Assembly (NCBI GenBank): GCA_947494715.1
Contig: CANLWG010000021.1
Location: forward strand, 28,551-92,550
Reading direction: 5' to 3'
Source: an uncultured Flavobacteriaceae bacterium
GTDB taxonomy: Bacteria > Bacteroidota > Bacteroidia > Flavobacteriales > Flavobacteriaceae
Length of the DNA stretch: 64,000 bases
Under the pieces are notes generated by a model. That model ran no database searches. It had not been told where the DNA came from and worked only from the letters and a program-made list of their open reading frames with translations. This document shows, piece after piece, positions 16,812 to 25,111 of the stretch. The position numbers were made by a program, and so were the translations under genes. The number at the start of each line of letters is the position of its first letter. Within the stretch, counting starts at the first letter, position 1.

Positions 16812-17267
16812 CTACGTGGTTCTAACAGAATCAGGTACTAACCCGGTGTAATCCCCACCATTTCTAATAACATCTCGGACAATAGAAGAACTTATGTAGG
16901 ACTTTCCAGATGAGGTCAATAGAAAAACGGTCTCAATTTCGGAAAGCTTACGATTGGTATGCGCAATAGCCTTTTCAAATTCAAAATCCGCCGGATTGCG
17001 AAGGCCTCTTAGAATAAAATCTGCCTGCATCTTTTTACAGAACTCTACGGTAAGTCCTTCATAGGTAAGCACTTTGATTTTCGACTCTTTTTCAAAGGCT
17101 TTTTGGATGAACCGCATCCGTTGCTCCAAAGTGAACATATATTGCTTTTCAGCATTGATGCCTATGGCAATGATAATTTCGTCAAATAGGGTAATGCCCC
17201 GTTTTATAATATCGTAATGGCCCAAAGTAAGTGGATCAAAAGACCCCGGAAATATGGCGCGTCTCAT
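16812..17267 (-). CDS. coaD: Phosphopantetheine adenylyltransferase
   Basis: It performs the fourth step of coenzyme A synthesis. The nucleotidyltransferase signature AIFPGSFDPLTLGHYDII stands at the N-terminus, RGLRNPADFEFEKAIAHTNRKL in the middle, and the ISSSIVRDV motif near the end. Length 151 aa is normal. It lies ten bases downstream of ddl on the same strand, so the two are probably one transcript. Confidence 0.97.
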   Translation of the reverse strand: MRRAIFPGSFDPLTLGHYDIIKRGITLFDEIIIAIGINAEKQYMFTLEQRMRFIQKAFEKESKIKVLTYEGLTVEFCKKMQADFILRGLRNPADFEFEKAIAHTNRKLSEIETVFLLTSSGKSYISSSIVRDVIRNGGDYTGLVPDSVRTT

Positions 17268-17276
17268 AGGCTAAAG

Positions 17277-18260
17277 TTAGGTATTTTCCCGTAAAGCCTC
17301 AGTTATGGCACTTTCAAAAAGTGCGGAAAGGGATATTCCGGCGATTCGAGCTTGTTCTGGAAGAATACTTTCTTTCGTAAGCCCGGGAGTAGAATTCATT
17401 TCCAACATATAGGGCTCATTGTCCACGAAAATAAACTCACTTCTAGAAAACCCTTTCATCTTTATAACCTCGTAGGCGCGCTTGGCCAATTGCGTTACCC
17501 TCTTTTCTTGATCATTGGATATTCTGGCCGGAGTAATTTCTTGAGACTTTCCTTCATATTTGGCCTCATAATCGAAAAAATCATTTTCCGTAGTTATCTC
17601 CGTAATGGGCAGTACTTTGGTCTTTCCATGATAGGTAATTACACCTACGGAAACTTCAGTTCCATCCAAGAATGCTTCAACAAGGATTTCATCATCTTCT
17701 AGATACGCCTTCTCAATTGCTGGTCTTAACTGTTCCTTTTTATACACTTTGGATATACCAAAACTACTTCCCGCGCGGTTGGCCTTTACAAAGCAGGGCA
17801 GTGCTACCCGTTCAATAATAGTATCCTCATCTATGGTATCTCCAAAATTCAAGTAATAGGAAGCCGCAGATTTTATGCCGTAAGGCTTCAAAACACTCAA
17901 AAGATCACGTTTGTTAAAGGTCAAGGCCGATTGGTATTGATTGCAGGATGTCTGAGGAATACCCAATAATTCAAAATAAGCCTGCATTAAACCATCCTCT
18001 CCGGGTGAACCATGGATGGCGTTAAAAACACAATCAAAATGAATAGTCTCGTTGTCAACCTTAACCGAAAAGTCATGCCGATTTATAGGGAACTCATTTT
18101 CGGAATCGTCAACGTAGACCCACTTCTCCCTAAAAATATGGATTCGGTATGCATCAAATTTAGTCTTGTCCAAATACTCATAAACCACATTTCCACTTTT
18201 GAGGGAAATCTCATACTCGCTGGAATACCCACCCATGATAATGGCTATGTTTTTTTTCAT
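17277..18260 (-). CDS. ddl: D-alanine--D-alanine ligase
   Basis: It makes the D-Ala-D-Ala dipeptide for peptidoglycan. ATP-grasp features are visible: IIMGGYSSEYEISLKSG at the N-terminus, HGSPGEDGLMQAYFELLGIPQTSC, PCFVKANRAGSSFGISKV, and the metal/ATP site FIFVDNEPYMLEMNSTPGLT near the end. Start at MKKNIAIIMGG (18260) gives 327 aa; the longer frame to 18335 is not family-like. The gene is divergent from the PASTA-domain gene, another cell-wall-linked protein, and adjacent to coaD. Confidence 0.96.
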   Translation of the reverse strand: MKKNIAIIMGGYSSEYEISLKSGNVVYEYLDKTKFDAYRIHIFREKWVYVDDSENEFPINRHDFSVKVDNETIHFDCVFNAIHGSPGEDGLMQAYFELLGIPQTSCNQYQSALTFNKRDLLSVLKPYGIKSAASYYLNFGDTIDEDTIIERVALPCFVKANRAGSSFGISKVYKKEQLRPAIEKAYLEDDEILVEAFLDGTEVSVGVITYHGKTKVLPITEITTENDFFDYEAKYEGKSQEITPARISNDQEKRVTQLAKRAYEVIKMKGFSRSEFIFVDNEPYMLEMNSTPGLTKESILPEQARIAGISLSALFESAITEALRENT

Positions 18261-18419
18261 AGTACAATTCAATTGGAAGTTTAAAAGGCCAAGTTGTCTA
18301 AAGCCCAAAATAACTAAAAAACAACTCCATGGCATAGCCGGGGATTAAATTTTTAAGAAGTAAAGTGTGGAATAAATCAACTTTTGAAGGGTTAAAACCA
18401 TTTGTTTTGGCTCATTTCC

Positions 18420-18427
18420 TATCTTTG
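18420..18427 (+). promoter_or_regulatory. -7 element (TATCTTTG) for the PASTA protein-rluD transcript
   Basis: TATCTTTG is a full TAnnTTTG match ending 18 bases before the ATG at 18446, with TTTG at 18401-18404 as a slightly close upstream element. It lies inside the longer open frame that begins at 18365 and therefore argues for the 18446 start. Confidence 0.6.
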
Positions 18428-18445
18428 TCCGACGATTATTTGACC

Positions 18446-19033
18446 ATGAGAAGTTTTTTCAATTTTTTAAGGAGTAGAACCTTTTTGGTGCAGATAGGCT
18501 TATCCCTGGTAGTTTTGATAGGTTTAATTTTTTTGTGCCTTCGTTGGTTGAACAGTACTACGAACCACGGAGAATTTGTTGTTGTACCAGATTTTTCCAA
18601 AATGTCGGTAATGGATATGCGACATGCCGTGGAAGAAGCCGGTTTGCGATATGAAGTATTGGATTCCGCCAACTATAGCCCCGATTATCCTAGATTTTCT
18701 ATCATAGAGCAGGACCCATCTGCCGGCAGCAAGGTAAAGGAAAACCGGAAGATTTATTTTACCGTTAATCCTTCCGGATACAAGAAGGTTACCGTACCCA
18801 ATATTATCCAAGTTACACAAAGAAACGCTTCTTCTATGTTGCGCGCCGTTGGTCTAGATGTACAACGGGTTACGTACATTGACCAGCTGGGGAAGGACAT
18901 GGTATACTATATTAAGCACAAAGGGAAGGACATAAAGCCGGGCGATAAATTACCGAAAACCTCTAAAATAGAGCTGGTCTGTGGAAATGGGACTATTCCG
19001 GATAGTGCACGGGTTCAAGCAGAGTCCAACTAA
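18446..19033 (+). CDS. PASTA domain membrane protein
   Basis: A 195-residue protein: one N-terminal transmembrane helix (about residues 14-32, VQIGLSLVVLIGLIFLCLRW), then two or more PASTA modules outside the membrane (VVVPDFSKMSVMDMRHAVEEAGLRYEVLD and VTVPNIIQVTQRNASSMLRAVGLDV). PASTA modules bind muropeptides or beta-lactams in kinases and PBPs; here no kinase or PBP domain is attached. It sits between ddl and rluD, suggesting a cell-wall-related role. The start at MRSFFNFLRS follows a good promoter box. Confidence 0.9.
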   Translation: MRSFFNFLRSRTFLVQIGLSLVVLIGLIFLCLRWLNSTTNHGEFVVVPDFSKMSVMDMRHAVEEAGLRYEVLDSANYSPDYPRFSIIEQDPSAGSKVKENRKIYFTVNPSGYKKVTVPNIIQVTQRNASSMLRAVGLDVQRVTYIDQLGKDMVYYIKHKGKDIKPGDKLPKTSKIELVCGNGTIPDSARVQAESN

Positions 19034-19038
19034 AGGTT

Positions 19039-20067
19039 ATGGAAGAACAGGGTACCCGAGAACCTGAAGGGGACGAACTTTTTGAACATTATAGATTTGT
19101 GGCCTCAAAAGGACAAGAACCCTTACGGGTGGACAAATTTTTGATGAACTTTATAGAAAATGCCACACGAAACAAAATTCAACAAGCGGCCAAAACAGGA
19201 AATATTTGGGTAAACGATTCCATCGTAAAGCAGAATTATAAGGTAAAGGCCGGGGATGAGGTAAAAGTACTTTTTGAGCATCCACCGCATGAGTTCCTAT
19301 TGGTTCCGGAAGATATTCCACTTAACATCGTTTATGAAGATGAGATTTTACTGGTTGTAAACAAACCACCCGGAATGGTGGTCCACCCTGGTCACGGCAA
19401 TTATTCGGGCACCTTGATCAATGGACTTATTCATCATCTGGACAATCTTCCGATCAATAGCAATGAACGTCCCGGGTTGGTACATCGTATAGATAAGGAC
19501 ACCTCCGGACTACTGGTAGTGGCCAAAACCGAAGCAGCCATGACCCACTTGGCCAAGCAGTTTTTTGATAAAACTTCCGAACGTGAATATATAGCCTTGG
19601 TCTGGGGTAATGTAGAAAATGATACAGGAAAAATTGAGGGCCATATTGGGCGAAACCCTAAAAACCGATTGCAGATGCAGGTATTTCCGGAGGGGGATCA
19701 AGGTAAGGAAGCAGTCACACACTACAAGGTAATGGAACGTTTGGGATATGTTACCTTGGTTTCCTGTAGATTGGAGACAGGCCGGACCCATCAGATAAGA
19801 GTCCATATGAAATATATTGGCCATACGCTGTTCAACGATGCCAGATATGGTGGGGATCGAATTCTAAAGGGAACGGTGTTCACAAAATATAGACAGTTTG
19901 TGGAAAATTGTTTTAAGGTATTGCCACGCCAGGCCTTGCATGCCAAAACGCTAGGCTTTGTACATCCCATTACTGGAAAACAAATGCGGTTCGATTCCGA
20001 AATTCCAGAAGATATGGTGCAGTGTATCGAAAAGTGGCAAGGGTATTCCAAGCAGAGTAGGGGTTAA
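19039..20067 (+). CDS. rluD: RluA/RluD family ribosomal large subunit pseudouridine synthase
   Basis: A 342-residue pseudouridine synthase with an N-terminal S4 RNA-binding domain (VDKFLMNFIENATRNKIQQAAKTGNIWVN), KPPGMVVHPGHGN, the catalytic HRIDKDTSGLLVVAK with the active Asp, and the C-terminal GRTHQIRVHM motif. This matches RluD (23S rRNA positions 1911/1915/1917 in E. coli), though RluC/RluA-type specificity cannot be excluded. It starts five bases after the PASTA gene. Confidence 0.93.
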   Translation: MEEQGTREPEGDELFEHYRFVASKGQEPLRVDKFLMNFIENATRNKIQQAAKTGNIWVNDSIVKQNYKVKAGDEVKVLFEHPPHEFLLVPEDIPLNIVYEDEILLVVNKPPGMVVHPGHGNYSGTLINGLIHHLDNLPINSNERPGLVHRIDKDTSGLLVVAKTEAAMTHLAKQFFDKTSEREYIALVWGNVENDTGKIEGHIGRNPKNRLQMQVFPEGDQGKEAVTHYKVMERLGYVTLVSCRLETGRTHQIRVHMKYIGHTLFNDARYGGDRILKGTVFTKYRQFVENCFKVLPRQALHAKTLGFVHPITGKQMRFDSEIPEDMVQCIEKWQGYSKQSRG

Positions 20068-20233
20068 TCATAAAATCTACTGGCTGACTTAGACTGAAAG
20101 AATGGTTTTTAATACGTTTTTCCGAGAATTGCAGTATTGTTTTTTCAAATGCAGCTATCGAAAACTCTTTCTATGTATGGTGCCATTATCCCAAAATCAT
20201 TGTTATTTTTATTGTACCTAAACCTAGAAACAG

Positions 20234-20995
20234 ATGAAAATTGTCATTTCCCCTGCCAAATCGCTAGACTTTGAAAGTGAATTGCCTAGCCTAAAACATA
20301 CACAGCCCCAATTTTTGGAACAATCCAAAAAGCTTAATAAGGTTTTGCTCAAAAAAAGACCTCGAGCGTTGTCCAAATTAATGAATATTTCGGATAATTT
20401 GGCCCAATTAAACTGGGAACGCAATCAAAAGTTCACCACACCTTTTACACCTGAGAATGCGCGCCCGGCCATGTACGCCTTTGATGGAGATGTATATCAG
20501 GGGCTGGATGCCTATACCATTCCTGAGGAGAAATTGGAAAAGTTGCAGGATACACTCCGCATCCTTTCAGGACTATATGGTATCCTAAGACCTTTGGACC
20601 TTGTGCAACCCTACCGGTTGGAAATGGGAACCCAGCTTAGAGTGAACAGAAGAAAGAATTTATACGAATTCTGGAAAAAGGACCTGACTGCGTACCTCAA
20701 TTCCGAAATGGAAAATGATGAACTCTTCCTCAATTTGGCAAGCAATGAATATTTTGGGGCCATTGATGAGAAGACCTTAAAAGTTCCTGTAATTACTCCC
20801 ATTTTTAAAGATTGGAAGAACGATAAGCTTAAGGTTATCAGCTTTTTCGCAAAAAAGGCCCGTGGTTCCATGGTTCGGTATATCTTAGATACGAATGCAA
20901 AAACCTTGGATGATGTTAAGGGGTTCGACTACGATGAATACCTTTACAGTAAGGAACATACGCTAAAGGAAAATCAACCTGTTTTTGTTCGATAG
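20234..20995 (+). CDS. yaaA: Peroxide stress protein YaaA
   Basis: The 253-residue UPF0246/DUF328 protein shows the family hallmarks [11 protein letters not shown] at the N-terminus, [36 protein letters not shown], and [11 protein letters not shown]. In E. coli YaaA lowers free iron during hydrogen peroxide stress and binds DNA. It is monocistronic here, with 166 bases upstream in which I see no clear promoter box. Confidence 0.95.
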   Translation: MKIVISPAKSLDFESELPSLKHTQPQFLEQSKKLNKVLLKKRPRALSKLMNISDNLAQLNWERNQKFTTPFTPENARPAMYAFDGDVYQGLDAYTIPEEKLEKLQDTLRILSGLYGILRPLDLVQPYRLEMGTQLRVNRRKNLYEFWKKDLTAYLNSEMENDELFLNLASNEYFGAIDEKTLKVPVITPIFKDWKNDKLKVISFFAKKARGSMVRYILDTNAKTLDDVKGFDYDEYLYSKEHTLKENQPVFVR

Positions 20996-21049
20996 AATAT
21001 TTTGACCAAGTAACCGTTTTATCCTTATAACATCTTTTAATAAAGATAG

Positions 21050-21412
21050 ATGAAACGATATTTCATTTTGGTTTTGGCCTTCATGATTATAGGCTGTACG
21101 GATAGGGATGACGATGTTGATGCCGTAAACATCCGCATAAAAAATGCCAGCAATATAACCTTTGATGAGGTTCAGGTGGCGGATGCAGAGGAGATTCACG
21201 AAAATATACCGTCGGGAGACTATTCCGAATATTTCCAATATGAAACGGCGTATCAGTATGCATTTATACAAATCAAATCTGGAGAGGATACTTTTACGCT
21301 GCAACCCATTGATTTTGTTGGGGAAACCCCCTTACCCATAGGATTCTACACCTATGAACTTAATATCACGGAAGAAGGAAATGTCAATCTTGAGTTTCTA
21401 ATAGACTATTAG
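21050..21412 (+). CDS. Small hypothetical lipoprotein, 120 aa
   Basis: A signal peptide of about 15 residues ends at a lipobox (MIIGC), followed by TDRDDD; acidic residues right after the lipidated Cys resemble the lipoprotein export signal that sends lipoproteins to the cell surface in Flavobacteriia. The rest (about 100 residues) is a small beta-rich domain with repeated aromatic residues (EYFQYETAYQYAFIQI, IGFYTYELNI). I do not recognise a named family. It ends one base before the end of thx on the other strand. Confidence 0.8.
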   Translation: MKRYFILVLAFMIIGCTDRDDDVDAVNIRIKNASNITFDEVQVADAEEIHENIPSGDYSEYFQYETAYQYAFIQIKSGEDTFTLQPIDFVGETPLPIGFYTYELNITEEGNVNLEFLIDY

Positions 21413-21413
21413 G

Positions 21414-21542
21414 TCATTTCTTTTTCGTAACATTTATTTTTTCCTCTACTGTTGCCCTCTTTTTGATTTTTCTGGGCCTTCTTGCGCCGTGCGAACGGTT
21501 GGCTATTTTTCCTCTTCTAGTTTTTATATCTCCTTTCCCCAT
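21414..21542 (-). CDS. 30S ribosomal protein THX
   Basis: Reading the minus strand from ATG at 21542 to TGA at 21414-21416 gives a 42-residue, strongly basic peptide starting MGKGDIKTRRGKIANRSHG and continuing RRPRKIKKRA. The MGKGDxKTxRGKI...G..RPRK pattern is that of protein THX, which sits in the head of the small subunit in Thermus and Bacteroidota. It is too short for usual length cut-offs and fills an apparent gap between the small lipoprotein and the glycosylase gene. No Shine-Dalgarno precedes it, as is usual in this group. Confidence 0.9.
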   Translation of the reverse strand: MGKGDIKTRRGKIANRSHGARRPRKIKKRATVEEKINVTKKK

Positions 21543-21655
21543 TAGTTTTGTTTTAAGTATTTATGTCTTAATTTACGAAATTGTCGCTATAAATGCAATC
21601 CTTTGTAAAAGGGATTTAGCCATACAACCAAACGATTTAATTTCGAGATATAGTA

Positions 21656-22315
21656 ATGTTTTTGCACACCCATCCCTATAAACCTTTCCTTTTCCCAGAA
21701 GCCACCAAGCTCATTGTGGGAACACTGCCGCCTCCCAGATTTACTATGCGGGACTTAAAGAAAGGCGATGTGGATTTTTGTTATGGTAGTAGGGACGGAC
21801 AGCTTTGGTCCATTCTAGATCGCATTTTTAAGCTTGATTTAAAATTTGAGACTACAGATGAAGCCATACGGCAACGCATGGATTTCTTGAAGGATAAAAA
21901 AATAGGTATCTGTGATATCGTTGAAAGTGCGGAAAGAGCTAAGATAGATGCCTCGGATTTAGGAATGAACAACATAAAGCTTAGAAACCTAGTAGGGTAT
22001 TTAAAGGAATTGCCCAATGTGGATACGCTTTTGTTTACAGGTGGCAACAGCAAAAATGGACCGGAATACTTTTTTAGGAAACACCTAAAAACGTTCAATT
22101 TGGGATTGAACTTGGTCTCCGATAAAATACCTAGAATCTATTCCTTTATGCTGCCGGATACTCAAAGAACCATAAAAACAGTATCGCTGACCGCACCTTC
22201 GGGAGCTGCTAACCGAGCTGTGGGAAGCATGGAAGCGTATAAAAAATACAAAAAAGAAAATCCTGATTTCAATACCTTGGATTTTAGGATACTGCAGTAC
22301 AAGGCATTTTTTTAG
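21656..22315 (+). CDS. Uracil-DNA glycosylase superfamily protein
   Basis: A 219-residue protein whose layout follows the UDG superfamily family-6-like (HDG) members: LIVGTLPPPR near residue 20 (motif I region), FCYGSRDGQLWSILDRIF equal to the Y-x-x-x-x-N-x-F-W segment, then GICDIVESAERAKIDASD, LLFTGG and a C-terminal SLTAPSGAANRAVGSMEAYKKY resembling the S-P-S/A-x-A motif. Expected role is excision of deaminated bases. Motif I lacks the usual catalytic Asp/Asn in the obvious place, so catalysis or substrate is uncertain. Confidence 0.75.
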   Translation: MFLHTHPYKPFLFPEATKLIVGTLPPPRFTMRDLKKGDVDFCYGSRDGQLWSILDRIFKLDLKFETTDEAIRQRMDFLKDKKIGICDIVESAERAKIDASDLGMNNIKLRNLVGYLKELPNVDTLLFTGGNSKNGPEYFFRKHLKTFNLGLNLVSDKIPRIYSFMLPDTQRTIKTVSLTAPSGAANRAVGSMEAYKKYKKENPDFNTLDFRILQYKAFF

Positions 22316-22441
22316 GTTGATGTTTTTGGTAAAAGATATGTGGCCTTGTTCATTTTGTGATGTCCAAATCTTATTTTGTTATTTTGATAGGAAACCTAAG
22401 GGGAATTGCCCAATAATGTTGATATTTACCATCTTGGTTTT

Positions 22442-25024
22442 ATGAACAAATTACCTAAAGTTCAATTTTATCCATTTATGCAGCGATCAGAAAAATTAGA
22501 GGAGTTTAAGAAATCTGTTACCAATAGGTTCAACGTTTATAACAGCCTGTTCCTTAATCTTCCCTACCGGAATATTGAGAACGTGGGTATGCTTATTCCA
22601 TTGCTTTTTGAACAATGCGAAAAGGGGTTGAAATCGGGAAAAAACCCTCAGGAAATATTGGATGCCTTCTTTCAGAATTATGCCAATATTGAACCCGAAA
22701 AAGATAGGGTAGACTTCATGTTCCGCATCATCCAATACGTGGAAAGACAAGTGGTACTTTATGACAGTGTTGAGGATGCGGCCTTTCCCAAATTGCACCA
22801 GCACACCACTTCCTTGTCCATAAAAGATTATTTTCAATTGGTGAACGAGAATAAAAGCTGGGACAAAATCGCGAAGAAACTATCCACGTTTAGTGCCCGG
22901 ATAGTGCTTACCGCCCACCCTACCCAATTTTATACTCCTGCGGTTCTGGACATTATTGAAGAGTTGCGCTCCCTAATTCTTGAGGACCGTATCAATGATA
23001 TCGATTTGGCTTTACAGCAGCTGGGGCTTACCTCCTTGATCAATGCCCAAAAACCTACACCCTTGGATGAGGCCAAGAACATTATTTATATCCTTAGAAA
23101 TGTGTATTATGATGCAATGGGAGAACTTTTCTCCTATATCAAGAACAACATTAAGGATGATGATTTTGACAATTACAACATTATGAAATTGGGTTTTTGG
23201 CCAGGAGGAGATAGGGACGGAAATCCTTTTGTTACGGCTGATATGACCAAAGCTGTAGCCGATGAACTTCGCATTACCCTTATGAAGTGCTATTATAACG
23301 AGCTGAAGCGATTACGCAAGAAACTCACCTTTAAACGCCTACGGTTGCCATTGAACAGTCTTCGGGACAATCTTTATATCGCCATGTTCGATTCCCAAAG
23401 ATCGGTAGATTATGGCGATATTATTGGGCCATTGCTTAATATCCGCGACATATTGGTAAATGATTACCATTCCCTGCATGTAAAAGAATTGGACCATTTC
23501 ATAGATAAGGTAAGGATTTTTAAGACCCACTTTGCCACACTGGACATTCGCCAAGACCATAGCAAACATAAACTGGTGGTAGAAAGTGTACTTAAGCAAA
23601 AAGGGGTGATCAAGGAAGAAATAGGTGAGCTTACCAATAAGCAAATTACCCGTATCCTCCTAAAAGAAAAATGGACTTTGGATTCGGCAGATTTTGAGGA
23701 TGCGATCATTAAGGATACTATCCAAAACATAGCACAATTAGGGGACATCCAGAAAAAGAATGGGGAGGAAGGTTGCAACCGTTATATTATAAGTAATTCC
23801 GAGGACATTTTTTCTGTACTCTTTGTATACGGATTATTTAGATGGTGCGGTTGGGAGGCGGATAAAATCAGTTTTGATATTGTTCCCCTTTTCGAGACCA
23901 TGCAAGGGATGGAAAACTCTGAGGCCGTAATGCAATCGCTTTTTGATTTGCCGCAGTATAAAGCACATTTAGAACGAAGGAACCAGACCCAAACTATGAT
24001 GCTGGGCTTTTCCGACGGTACTAAGGACGGAGGTTATTTAAAGGCCAACTGGTCTATTTTAAAGACGAAGGAAACTCTGTCCAAAGTGAGCAAGAAAAAT
24101 GGGATAAGGGCCATTTTCTTTGATGGGCGTGGTGGCCCACCGGCAAGGGGAGGAGGCAAGACCCACAGATTTTATGCGGCACAGACCAAAGATGTGGCCA
24201 ATCATGAGATACAGCTTACCATACAAGGCCAGACCATTACGAGTACATATGGCAACAAAGAACAATTTATGCATAATTCCGAGCAGTTGCTCACTGCGGG
24301 ATTGTCCAATAATCTATTTGGAAAAGAGCATATCATTTCTAGGCCATCCAGAAAATTGATCGAAGAATTATCGGAATTAAGTTTTGCCAAGTATGATGCC
24401 CTGAAGAACCATGAGATGTTCATTCCGTATTTGGAAAACCGAAGTACCTTAAAATACTATACCAAGGCCAACATTGGAAGTAGGCCGGGAAAAAGGGGCA
24501 ATAAGAAAAAATTGGAATTTACCGATCTTAGGGCCATATCCTTTGTGGGTTCCTGGAGCCAATTGAAACAGAACGTACCAGGTTATTTTGGTTTGGGTAC
24601 AGCGATTAAAACACTTAAGGATGATGGCCGGATCAACGAGGTTAAAAAAATGTACAAGGAAGTTCCTTTTTTTAAAGCATTGATGCTCAATAGTATGATG
24701 TCTTTGTCCAAATGCTATTTTGAGCTTACCAGCTATATGAAAGAAGATAAGGCCTATAGCGATTTTTGGAATATTCTTCATGAAGAGTACAAGCTTTCAA
24801 AAGAAATGTTGCTGCTCATTTCTGGCTATAGCATTTTGATGCAGGACGAGGAATTGTCCAGGGAATCCGTTAAGATTCGGGAAAACATAGTATTGCCTTT
24901 GTTGGTCATTCAGCAATATGCGCTTCAAAAAATCGGGCAGAATGCGGACCATAAGGATTTGTACGAGAAAATTGTAACCCGATCACTATATGGAAACATT
25001 AATGCAAGTAGAAACTCTGCTTAG
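22442..25024 (+). CDS. ppc: Phosphoenolpyruvate carboxylase
   Basis: It makes oxaloacetate from PEP and bicarbonate to refill the TCA cycle. Visible: the catalytic His in VLTAHPTQFYTPAV, FWPGGDRDGNPFVTADMT, the DIRQDHSKH block, LGFSDGTKDGGY and the loop FFDGRGGPPARGGGKTH, the last being the PEPC glycine loop. Starting at the ATG in MNKLPKVQFYPF gives 860 aa, normal for Bacteroidota; an in-frame TTG at 22406 is unlikely. A strong terminator follows. Confidence 0.96.
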   Translation: MNKLPKVQFYPFMQRSEKLEEFKKSVTNRFNVYNSLFLNLPYRNIENVGMLIPLLFEQCEKGLKSGKNPQEILDAFFQNYANIEPEKDRVDFMFRIIQYVERQVVLYDSVEDAAFPKLHQHTTSLSIKDYFQLVNENKSWDKIAKKLSTFSARIVLTAHPTQFYTPAVLDIIEELRSLILEDRINDIDLALQQLGLTSLINAQKPTPLDEAKNIIYILRNVYYDAMGELFSYIKNNIKDDDFDNYNIMKLGFWPGGDRDGNPFVTADMTKAVADELRITLMKCYYNELKRLRKKLTFKRLRLPLNSLRDNLYIAMFDSQRSVDYGDIIGPLLNIRDILVNDYHSLHVKELDHFIDKVRIFKTHFATLDIRQDHSKHKLVVESVLKQKGVIKEEIGELTNKQITRILLKEKWTLDSADFEDAIIKDTIQNIAQLGDIQKKNGEEGCNRYIISNSEDIFSVLFVYGLFRWCGWEADKISFDIVPLFETMQGMENSEAVMQSLFDLPQYKAHLERRNQTQTMMLGFSDGTKDGGYLKANWSILKTKETLSKVSKKNGIRAIFFDGRGGPPARGGGKTHRFYAAQTKDVANHEIQLTIQGQTITSTYGNKEQFMHNSEQLLTAGLSNNLFGKEHIISRPSRKLIEELSELSFAKYDALKNHEMFIPYLENRSTLKYYTKANIGSRPGKRGNKKKLEFTDLRAISFVGSWSQLKQNVPGYFGLGTAIKTLKDDGRINEVKKMYKEVPFFKALMLNSMMSLSKCYFELTSYMKEDKAYSDFWNILHEEYKLSKEMLLLISGYSILMQDEELSRESVKIRENIVLPLLVIQQYALQKIGQNADHKDLYEKIVTRSLYGNINASRNSA

Positions 25025-25051
25025 CTTCTTTTTACTTGCTATTCGAAAATA

Positions 25052-25087
25052 GAAACCCCACAAATGCCCATGCATTTGCGGGGTTTC
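25052..25087. terminator. Bidirectional intrinsic terminator between ppc and the repeat lipoprotein
   Basis: Arms 25052-25067 and 25072-25087 pair over 16 bases with one mismatch and a CCAT loop. It lies between two convergent genes and has short A/T runs outside, so it can serve both. Confidence 0.8.
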
Positions 25088-25111
25088 TTAACATATTGTT
25101 CTATTTACTTT

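Noticed and set aside
21463..21681. Plus-strand frame of 72 codons, hydrophobic
   Set aside because: It lies antisense to the thx gene and runs into the glycosylase gene; hydrophobicity comes from the complement of Lys codons.
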